The notes under the pieces: generated by a model
What the model saw: the letters and a program-made list of their open reading frames with translations, nothing else
Databases searched by the model: none
What the model was told of the DNA's origin: nothing
Made by a program: the position numbers and the translations under genes
Shown here: in pieces, positions 1 to 4,906 of the stretch
Position numbering within the stretch: the stretch's first letter is position 1
Layout of the letters: every line of letters begins with the position of its first letter
Origin: Verrucomicrobiales bacterium
GTDB taxonomy: Bacteria > Verrucomicrobiota > Verrucomicrobiia > Limisphaerales > UBA1096
Assembly (NCBI GenBank): GCA_011523195.1
Contig: WTHH01000191.1
Span: forward strand, 1 to 5,455
Length of the DNA stretch: 5,455 bases
Direction: 5' to 3'

Positions 1-172
1 CGATCTGGATGCGCGGCACCGCGGCCTCCTTCAGCTTGTCCTTGAGCGCCTTGCGAATCTTGTAATCCTCCACCAGCAGTTCGCCGAACTCCTTTTTCTC
101 AGCGTACCACATAGAGCGCCAATCCTTGTTGACGACCAGGCGAAATCCAATTGGGTTGGTTTTTTGTCCCAT
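1..172 (-). CDS. rpsC: 30S ribosomal protein S3, N-terminal part (cut by window edge)
   Basis: Small-subunit protein S3 binds 16S rRNA in the head of the 30S subunit and helps form the mRNA entry channel. Only the first 57 codons are visible, and the gene runs off the left edge. The start MGQKTNPIGFRL matches the S3 N-terminus (E. coli begins MGQKVHPNGIRL). The following part, with WYAEKKEFGELLVEDYKIR near residues 22-40, fits the segment that leads into the type-II KH domain, which would lie outside the window. The ATG lies 11 bases after the rplV stop. The gap reads ACGGAAACCGT on the coding strand, so the ribosome-binding site is weak and translational coupling to rplV is plausible. Position after rplV is the canonical S10-operon order. 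Identification is secure despite the truncation. Confidence 0.96.
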   Translation of the reverse strand, partial: MGQKTNPIGFRLVVNKDWRSMWYAEKKEFGELLVEDYKIRKALKDKLKEAAVPRIQI

Positions 173-183
173 ACGGTTTCCGT

Positions 184-657
184 TTAAATTTGATCCGTGA
201 GCACGATACGGATGTGACAACTTCGCTTCAGGATCGGGCTGGCAGAACCCCGTGCCCGCGGCCTCCAGCGTTTCATCGTCGGGGCGTCCCCAACCGTGGC
301 TTCCTTAATGTAGAGCATCGTCTGCTCCAACTTGTGCGGTGAATCTAGAAAACTCTGGTAGGCATCAATCTTTGCCTGCGAGCTACGGCGCGTCTTTTTA
401 TTGTTGGTGGAGCTGACTTTTTGCTCCAACTCCGCGATGCGGCCCTGCAACTCCTCTGCATCCCACTCGTCAGCAATGTTTTCCGCGTTGGCCATCGCTG
501 ACTTAAGCGTCTTGGACACGAGACGAGCGGATTTGCGAGGCACGCTGGCCAGCAGCGCCTGCGCCTCGAGGGCGTGCATCCCCTGAATTTGACGGGCGAC
601 CGCACGCACCTTCAGCGGCGACATCCGAACTCCCTTTGTGACTGCCAAAACTTCCAT
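184..657 (-). CDS. rplV: 50S ribosomal protein L22 with a ~45-residue internal insertion
   Basis: L22 binds 23S rRNA. Its globular domain sits on the outer surface of the 50S subunit near the tunnel exit, and its long beta-hairpin lines the nascent-peptide tunnel. The protein has 157 residues against about 110 in E. coli. Residues 1-60 (MEVLAVTKGVRMSPLKVR through the helix ending MANAEN) and 113-157 align with the family. The hairpin PTMKRWRPRARGSASPILKR (126-145) is intact. The extra length lies between them, about residues 62-111. It begins with a heptad-like helix, DAEELQGRIAELEQKV (66-81), continues through a basic stretch NNKKTRRSSQAK (85-96), and ends with an aromatic/proline piece. Reading frame and codon use continue smoothly, so this is not a frameshift. 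The start is supported by GGAGG five bases before the ATG, and the gap after rpsS is 11 bases. Confidence 0.96.
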   Translation of the reverse strand: MEVLAVTKGVRMSPLKVRAVARQIQGMHALEAQALLASVPRKSARLVSKTLKSAMANAENIADEWDAEELQGRIAELEQKVSSTNNKKTRRSSQAKIDAYQSFLDSPHKLEQTMLYIKEATVGDAPTMKRWRPRARGSASPILKRSCHIRIVLTDQI

Positions 658-668
658 TCTATCCTCCG

Positions 669-938
669 TTACTTCCGGGCGAAATCTCCGTGGCCCTTGA
701 ATCCGCGCGTCGGGGCGAACTCACCCAGCTTGTGGCCCACCATGTTTTCCGTAACAAACACAGTCGCAAAAGCCTTGCCATTATGAACCATGAACGTGTG
801 CCCGACGAATTCCGGGGCGATCGTGGATCGGCGCGACCAGGTCTTGACCGGCTTCTTTTTCCCGTCAGCATTCAGTTTCTCGATCTTGTCGAGAAGATGC
901 TGTTCCACAAACGGGCCTTTTTTAATTGAACGTCCCAT
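669..938 (-). CDS. rpsS: 30S ribosomal protein S19
   Basis: S19 sits in the head of the 30S subunit, pairs with S13 and contacts the large subunit and the A-site region. The 89-residue product is of normal family length (92 in E. coli) and matches throughout: MGRSIKKGPFVEQHLLDKI at the N-terminus, KTWSRRSTIAPEFVGHTF in the centre, and the conserved VTENMVGHKLGEFAPTR with GHGDFARK at the C-terminus. The ATG is five bases after the rplB stop. Its Shine-Dalgarno sequence AGAGG overlaps the last codons of rplB, eight bases before the start, so translation is probably coupled to rplB. Nothing in the protein is unusual. Confidence 0.98.
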   Translation of the reverse strand: MGRSIKKGPFVEQHLLDKIEKLNADGKKKPVKTWSRRSTIAPEFVGHTFMVHNGKAFATVFVTENMVGHKLGEFAPTRGFKGHGDFARK

Positions 939-943
939 CTCGA

Positions 944-1789
944 TTACCTCTGCTTCATCGGCCGACCATCACGGCGCACCAAAATCCAACGGTTGGAGGG
1001 CTTGTACTTCGGCCGGGTCTTGAAGCCCTTGGCCAGCACGCCCCACGGCGACATTGGATGTCCGCCACCCGAGGTGCGGCCCTCACCACCCCCCATTGGG
1101 TGATCGACCGGGTTCTTCGCCACCGCACGCGTGATCGGGCGCTTGCCCTTGTGCCGGCGGCGGCCGGCCTTACCTAGCACAATCTTCTCATGCTCCGCAT
1201 TACCCACCGTGCCCATCGTGGCACTACACTTTTCGTTGATCTTGCGAATCTCACCCGAAGGCAGCTTCACCTGCGCATATCCGTCGATCAGCGCCATCAA
1301 CGTCGCGGCCGTCCCGGCGGAACGCACCAACTGGCCGCCACGGCCGGGGGTCATTTCCAAATTGTGAATCTCAGAGCCGGGAGGGATCTTGGCCAACGGC
1401 AGAAAGTTGCCGTTCTCAGCCGGGGCCTCGGGGCCGCTTGTTACCTTTTGGCCGACCTCCTGCCCCTCGATGGCGATCATGTAACGCTTCTCGCCGTCCT
1501 CATACTTGAGCAGCGCCAGACGCGCGGACCGGCAAGGATCGTACTCGATCGCGATCACCTCGGCGGCCATGCCGTGCTTGTTGCGCTTGAAGTCGACGTT
1601 GCGAATCTTCTGCTTGTGACCACCGCCGATTCCTCGGGCGGTGATGCGGCCGTTGCTGTTTCGCCCGCCGGTCTTCTTTTTGGTCTTGACCAAACGCTTC
1701 TCCGGCTTCGTTTTCGTAATCTCTGAAAACGATGAAACAGTCATGTAACGTCGAGACGGCGTTACAGGGTTGAAACTCTTGACTGGCAT
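944..1789 (-). CDS. rplB: 50S ribosomal protein L2
   Basis: L2 is one of the largest ribosomal proteins. It binds 23S rRNA, supports subunit association and lies close to the peptidyl-transferase centre. The product has 281 residues (273 in E. coli). The start at 1789 gives MPVKSFNPVTPSRRYMTVSSFSEI, aligning with the standard L2 N-terminus. An in-frame start 17 codons upstream adds non-homologous residues and was rejected. Landmarks are the RNA-binding N-terminal OB-like region with GGRNSNGRITARGIGGGHKQ (41-60), the SH3-like middle with SAGTAATLMA (157-166), and NPVDHPMGGGEGR (226-238). The invariant His is kept (H230), but the second His of DHPH is methionine (M232). No good Shine-Dalgarno sequence precedes the ATG. 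It is the first gene of the ribosomal cluster here. The usual upstream neighbour rplW is absent, and an AAA gene lies 339 bases upstream instead. Confidence 0.98.
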   Translation of the reverse strand: MPVKSFNPVTPSRRYMTVSSFSEITKTKPEKRLVKTKKKTGGRNSNGRITARGIGGGHKQKIRNVDFKRNKHGMAAEVIAIEYDPCRSARLALLKYEDGEKRYMIAIEGQEVGQKVTSGPEAPAENGNFLPLAKIPPGSEIHNLEMTPGRGGQLVRSAGTAATLMALIDGYAQVKLPSGEIRKINEKCSATMGTVGNAEHEKIVLGKAGRRRHKGKRPITRAVAKNPVDHPMGGGEGRTSGGGHPMSPWGVLAKGFKTRPKYKPSNRWILVRRDGRPMKQR

Positions 1790-1911
1790 ACAACTAAGTG
1801 CCCGACTGGGGCGGTGACGCTCCCCACCATAACTCCCCAACTCTGGGAAAGCGGGTTATCGGCGGGTCGCCAAATTGGTTCTTACCTGATCCCTTTACTT
1901 TGTGAAAAGGG
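1790..1911 (-). promoter_or_regulatory. Putative structured 5' leader of the rplB operon
   Basis: If transcription starts near 1911, rplB has a leader of about 120 bases. On the coding strand it can form several short hairpins by eye: CCCTTT/AAAGGG at the start of the leader (six pairs, nine-base loop), CCCA-GAGT-TGGG, and TGGGG/CCCCA a little upstream of the start codon. S10 operons in several bacteria are autoregulated through leader RNA bound by a ribosomal protein, but I recognise no known leader class here. No open reading frame of interest lies within it. The structure calls are eyeballed, and a function is inference only. Confidence 0.3.
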
Positions 1912-1917
1912 CCGGGC

Positions 1918-1945
1918 AAGGTACCAAAAAAAATCTAGGGTGCAA
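1918..1945 (-). promoter_or_regulatory. Candidate sigma70-type promoter for rplB-rpsS-rplV-rpsC
   Basis: On the minus strand TTGCAC (1945-1940) and TACCTT (1923-1918) are separated by 16 bases that include a T8 run. Each hexamer matches the E. coli consensus only partly: TTG at the -35 element, and T, A and the final T at the -10 element. The placement upstream of the first ribosomal gene and downstream of an A/T tract makes it the best promoter candidate in the spacer. Predicted transcription start is near 1911. Confidence 0.35.
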
Positions 1946-1958
1946 CCCCTTTTTCGTG

Positions 1959-1977
1959 AATTTGAAAAAATTTTTTT
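1959..1977 (-). promoter_or_regulatory. A/T tract resembling an UP element
   Basis: The minus strand reads A7 then T6 then CAAATT. This matches the AAAWWTWTTTTNNNAAA UP-element pattern with one mismatch, and it lies about one helical turn further upstream of the proposed -35 than in the classic arrangement. Strong ribosomal promoters often use such tracts to bind the RNA polymerase alpha C-terminal domain. The A-T junction is also a near palindrome and would be expected to bend DNA. Its role is inferred from position. Confidence 0.3.
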
Positions 1978-1983
1978 CAGGCC

Positions 1984-2010
1984 AAAAACTCGAGAAAACC
2001 GGGAGTTTTT
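1984..2010. repeat. Inverted repeat AAAAACTC / GAGTTTTT
   Basis: Perfect eight-base arms at 1984-1991 and 2003-2010 flank an 11-base centre. In RNA from either strand this is an A/U-rich hairpin whose 3' arm ends in five U residues. That gives it the outline of a weak bidirectional intrinsic terminator, though the stem has only two G-C pairs. It lies between the AAA gene and the putative rplB promoter, so it could reduce read-through into the ribosomal operon. Confidence 0.45.
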
Positions 2011-2026
2011 GTGCCGTCTGGCCTAG

Positions 2027-2040
2027 CGCTTGGCCAAGCG
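2027..2040. repeat. 14-bp palindrome CGCTTGGCCAAGCG, copy 1
   Basis: A perfect palindrome in the spacer after the AAA gene. The identical 14 bases recur 47 bases to the right. Both copies are followed on the plus strand by an A run (A8 here, four bases further on). The flanking bases G and G do not extend the symmetry. It could be a protein-binding site, a small cruciform or RNA hairpin, or an instance of a genome-wide abundant motif. Confidence 0.6.
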
Positions 2041-2072
2041 GAACAAAAAAAAGTGAAAATCGACCCGGGCAA

Positions 2073-2088
2073 GCGCTTGGCCAAGCGC
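2073..2088. repeat. 16-bp palindrome GCGCTTGGCCAAGCGC, copy 2
   Basis: A perfect 16-base palindrome containing the same 14-base core as the copy at 2027-2040. It is followed directly by A7 on the plus strand, which is the T7 tract of the candidate AAA-gene terminator on the minus strand. As RNA it would form a six-pair stem with a GGCC loop. The two copies with neighbouring A tracts look like a duplicated unit. Confidence 0.6.
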
Positions 2089-2129
2089 AAAAAAACGCCC
2101 AATCCCATTGAAAACTAAGCGTTAAGGGC
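2089..2129 (-). terminator. Weak intrinsic terminator candidate after the AAA gene
   Basis: Beginning in the AAA-gene stop codon, the minus strand can pair GCCC with GGGC, or alternatively AACGC with GCGTT. A small inner CAAT-GGG-ATTG hairpin is also possible, and a T7 tract (2095-2089) follows. The stem is imperfect with unpaired bases, so efficiency is doubtful. The following palindrome at 2073-2088 may contribute. Confidence 0.35.
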
Positions 2130-3955
2130 TATCGGATGCCCTTGGCCTCGAGTTGCCGGATTTCGACCGCCCAAGCGGCTCGTTCCTCGTCGGTGATCTT
2201 TGGATTCGGCATCAGGCTGCGCCGGGTGCAGTTCACCAGCGCCTGCAACGTCTGATAACGCCTCGTATCGCCGATCGCCGGGGGCAGCAGGTCCTCGATC
2301 ACGGCAATGACCTCGTCCATAGTCAGCTTGCCCTTGGTGCCCTGCAGCTTGGCCTTGGCCTTGAGTTCGCTGCGCAACGCCGCAAATCCGGCTGCGGACC
2401 AGCCATCGGTGGCCACCGCAAATCGTTCCCGATCCTCGCCGGTCAGTTTGCCGCTGATCACCGGGCTGGCCACCCAGTCGAGAAATGCCTCGCGGTCCTT
2501 GCCCTCGGGGTCGAGCACCGGGATGATCAGGTCTCCCACCCGGCCCGGCCGGCGAATGTCCGGCGAGAGCAGGTGGATGCGCGCCGTGACCAGCAGCCAG
2601 ACGACTTTGCCGCGCAGCAGCGGGTCGGACATCATCGATTGAATCTTGCCGGTGAGCCGCCGCTCGGTCTCATGCGTGTCCGCCCCCACTCCGCCCAACT
2701 GGGTGTCGGCCTCGTCGATGAATATCAGCACGCGCGACAGGGCCATCAGCACGCGGCGCAGCCGCTCGAAGATGACGTCGGTCTCGCCATAGTATTTGCT
2801 GCGCAGATTCTTGATGACGAGCACGACCATGTCCAACTCGGAGGCGACCGCCTCGAAGATGAATGTCTTGCCCGCACCGATCGGTCCGCCAATCGCCGCG
2901 CCGGGTAATGCCTCGCCGCTGTCCATGCCGAACCGGGGGATGACCTCTTTTTTCAAAAAAGTCTTCAGCCGTTTGAAGCCTATGATGTCCTTGAGATTGT
3001 GCTCCGGTTTCTTGAACTCAACAACTTCCTCGCCGAGTTGGCTCTTGATGAAGTCCTCCACCTTGGCAACGACCTCGTCCTGCGCAAGCTTGGCCCGGCC
3101 GTGACGCACACCTTTGAGCAACTGCATCAGCGCGTGCAGTGAGAGGCCGGCGGTCAGTTCGGCTAACTCGGTCTGCGTGCCCCAGAGTTGGATCTTGCGA
3201 TCCTTCGAATCGTTCCGCGAAAACCAGGAGATGAAGTGTTTGCGCGTGTCAAAGTCGGGCGAAGGCACCTCGACCTCGATCAATTGCGGCAGCCGGGCGA
3301 TTCGCTGGTTCAACTGCGAACGCGACTCGGCGATCATCACCACCGAGTCATCGCCGTTGACGAAGCCAAGGTCGGAAAACCAGTCGTGACAAATACTGAC
3401 GCGCTGCCGGTCCATGTCGTTGAGGCTGGTGATCGGCGCATCCGGCAGCAGCATGTCCGCCCCCTCGACGATGATCAGCAGGTTTTCCTTGAGAAACTGC
3501 GATTCGCCCACCTTGGTTCGCGAGCAGAGGCACATCTGCCGCATCAACTCGAGGGCGAGCGTCGGGTTGCTGACTGCCTTTTGGAATGAATCGTCGTACA
3601 TGCCGGTCACCTCGTCTACCTCGGCAGCGACCTTGTCGGTGTCCATCATGCGGTTGATGGCAAGTTGATCCGCGCTCATGCCAAGGCGCCACTCAATCCA
3701 TGCCTTGCGAACTTTCTCCGAGTCCTTGTCTCGCATAAACCGGATCGGCCCGTTTAGTTCGTACACTACGAGGATGAGGCTCGAGAGATTCCAGCTCGCA
3801 GTCAGGTATTCCACGAGCGAGCAGTACTCGTCGTTTTTACCCTTGTTGTTGTGAAAGACGTCGTGGATGTTTCCTGTAAGGATCAAGGCCCGCGACTGGC
3901 CGGCGTTGAGGATCCGGCCCGCTCTTCTTAAAAACTCATTGATGCTGGTTGACAT
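2129..3955 (-). CDS. Two-domain AAA ATPase with an inactive N-terminal AAA module
   Basis: A 608-residue soluble protein with no signal peptide or membrane segment. The N-terminal half (about 1-250) resembles a degenerate AAA fold. It has LILTGNIHDVF (24-34) where a P-loop would be expected but no GxxxxGK[ST], LLIIVEGAD (159-167) where Walker B has Asp-Glu, and MIAESRSQLNQRI (207-219) at the sensor-1 position. The C-terminal half (about 320-560) has an intact Walker A, GPIGAGKT (357-364, K363), the aromatic pore loop SKYYGET (386-392), Walker B VLIFIDEAD (409-417, D414/E415), and the Arg-finger region RRPGR (468-472). The sensor-1 Asn appears to be Ala (A458), and the second Arg of canonical RPGRFDR is Asp (D475). 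This inactive-plus-active layout resembles Ycf46-like proteins. A remodelling or chaperone role is inferred, and the client is unknown. The gene starts 24 bases after the transporter ATPase stop with only a weak Shine-Dalgarno sequence, which suggests co-transcription. Confidence 0.9.
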   Translation of the reverse strand: MSTSINEFLRRAGRILNAGQSRALILTGNIHDVFHNNKGKNDEYCSLVEYLTASWNLSSLILVVYELNGPIRFMRDKDSEKVRKAWIEWRLGMSADQLAINRMMDTDKVAAEVDEVTGMYDDSFQKAVSNPTLALELMRQMCLCSRTKVGESQFLKENLLIIVEGADMLLPDAPITSLNDMDRQRVSICHDWFSDLGFVNGDDSVVMIAESRSQLNQRIARLPQLIEVEVPSPDFDTRKHFISWFSRNDSKDRKIQLWGTQTELAELTAGLSLHALMQLLKGVRHGRAKLAQDEVVAKVEDFIKSQLGEEVVEFKKPEHNLKDIIGFKRLKTFLKKEVIPRFGMDSGEALPGAAIGGPIGAGKTFIFEAVASELDMVVLVIKNLRSKYYGETDVIFERLRRVLMALSRVLIFIDEADTQLGGVGADTHETERRLTGKIQSMMSDPLLRGKVVWLLVTARIHLLSPDIRRPGRVGDLIIPVLDPEGKDREAFLDWVASPVISGKLTGEDRERFAVATDGWSAAGFAALRSELKAKAKLQGTKGKLTMDEVIAVIEDLLPPAIGDTRRYQTLQALVNCTRRSLMPNPKITDEERAAWAVEIRQLEAKGIR

Positions 3956-3979
3956 GGCTACTTCGGTGATGCTGATGGA

Positions 3980-4906
3980 TTACTTGGTTAAATTCAAACA
4001 AACGTGCTCGTCACGCGGCTGCAAAACCTCGGTGTTGTAAACGTACTTGCGAATCTCCTTCCGGATGTCATCGAACGACTCGTAGTTGGGGCGTTCATTG
4101 GATCGGAAAACCGGGGCCGGTTTATCGTAGACGATGGTGGCTCCCGGCCCGGTCGTGTGCCCGGCCGCTTTCCAGTCCCAATACTGCGAGAGGCCGATCA
4201 GGCGGTCCCCAACCCGGATCGCCTCGTTCAACTCGTGCGTCACGATGATCAGGGTGTACGGCGGTTTGCCGCCGTTCGACTTGGCCTCAAGGTTCTCCTC
4301 GTACAATTGCAGGAGCATTTCCTGCAGCTCTTCACGCGTGGCCTCATCGAGAGCACCGAACGGTTCGTCCAGCAGGATGATTTCCGGCTCCATGATCAGC
4401 GCCTGGGCGATGGCCACCCTCTGCTGCATGCCGCCGGACATCTGGCTCGGGTACAGGTTCATCGCTTGGCCAAGCCCGACTTTCTCGAGAAAGACCGCGG
4501 CGCGATCCCGAAACTCCCTGCGCTTCCGCGACCAACCGGCCCAATTAAAGCAGCGAAACATCGTGGTTGTCTGGTCAAGCTTCAAGCCAAGCGCCACGTT
4601 GTCCAGCGCGGTCAGAAACGGGTAGAGCGAGTATTTCTGGTAAACGATGCCCCGGTCGCGCCCCGGATGATCCGCCTTGGCCAAGCGCCCGTTTTGGAGT
4701 GTCAAAATCCGACCCTCGTTGGGCGGATGCGTGCCAAGTATCGCCCGCAGCAGGGTCGATTTACCACAGCCGCTTGGCCCGATCAGCGATACAAACTGCC
4801 CAGCATTGACCTTCAGGTTCAAGTCGTACAACACCTTCGTTTCGCCAAACCAATGGCTCACCTCCTGGCACTGCAACCCGAATCCGTTTTGTTCCGCATC
4901 CGTCAT
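3980..4906 (-). CDS. ABC transporter ATPase, nitrate/sulfonate/taurine importer class
   Basis: Cytoplasmic ATP-binding subunit that powers import through the permease encoded just upstream. The 308-residue product has all ABC motifs: Walker A GPSGCGKST (43-51), Q-loop glutamine Q90, signature MSGGMQQR (156-163), Walker B IILLDEP (176-182), D-loop ALD (185-187) and H-loop H224. The family usually has about 250-270 residues. The extra length is a basic/aromatic insertion around 112-135 (FRCFNWAGWSRKRREF) in the helical subdomain and a C-terminal tail of about 70 residues after 240, including PAPVFRSNERPNYESFDDI. The ATG at 4906 overlaps the permease stop as ATGA and has GGAG four bases upstream. 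An alternative TTG nine codons earlier is less likely. The close match to the NrtD/SsuB/TauB group fixes the class but not the substrate. Confidence 0.94.
   Translation of the reverse strand: MTDAEQNGFGLQCQEVSHWFGETKVLYDLNLKVNAGQFVSLIGPSGCGKSTLLRAILGTHPPNEGRILTLQNGRLAKADHPGRDRGIVYQKYSLYPFLTALDNVALGLKLDQTTTMFRCFNWAGWSRKRREFRDRAAVFLEKVGLGQAMNLYPSQMSGGMQQRVAIAQALIMEPEIILLDEPFGALDEATREELQEMLLQLYEENLEAKSNGGKPPYTLIIVTHELNEAIRVGDRLIGLSQYWDWKAAGHTTGPGATIVYDKPAPVFRSNERPNYESFDDIRKEIRKYVYNTEVLQPRDEHVCLNLTK
4465..4474. repeat. CTTGGCCAAG palindrome inside the ATPase gene, copy 3
   Basis: The 10-base core of the spacer palindromes, here extended to CGCTTGGCCAAGC (4463-4475). It lies in the coding sequence just upstream of the ABC signature motif. 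It contributes to the over-representation of this motif in the window. Confidence 0.5.
4676..4685. repeat. CTTGGCCAAG palindrome inside the ATPase gene, copy 4
   Basis: Another exact 10-base copy, followed by CG as in the spacer copies. It is embedded in the coding sequence between the Walker A and Q-loop regions of the transporter ATPase. Confidence 0.5.

Noticed and set aside
310..475. Frameshift or sequencing error in rplV
   Set aside because: Conserved L22 sequence continues in the same frame on both sides of the extra segment, with no stop, so a true in-frame insertion is simpler.
1090..1105. Loss of a catalytic histidine in L2 (DHPM instead of DHPH)
   Set aside because: The invariant first His is kept; as far as I recall, Met at the second position is ordinary variation in some bacterial phyla.
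1190..1726. Plus-strand open frame of 178 codons
   Set aside because: It is antisense to rplB and has no recognisable domain.
1790..1840. In-frame extension of rplB to an upstream start at 1840
   Set aside because: The 17 extra residues have no L2 homology, while the start at 1789 gives the standard L2 N-terminus.
2027..2088. CRISPR array
   Set aside because: There are only two copies of a short palindrome, with no spacer series and no cas genes.
1814..2111. Small plus-strand frames across the spacer
   Set aside because: They run through A/T tracts and inverted repeats, give Lys/Phe-rich nonsense peptides and lack a ribosome-binding site.
1790..2128. A hidden rplW (L23) gene in the spacer
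   Set aside because: No minus-strand frame long enough for about 95 residues exists and no L23 motif is seen.
2153..2908. Long plus-strand open frame of about 251 codons
   Set aside because: It is antisense to the AAA gene, has a low-complexity composition typical of reverse-frame shadows, and shows no family resemblance.
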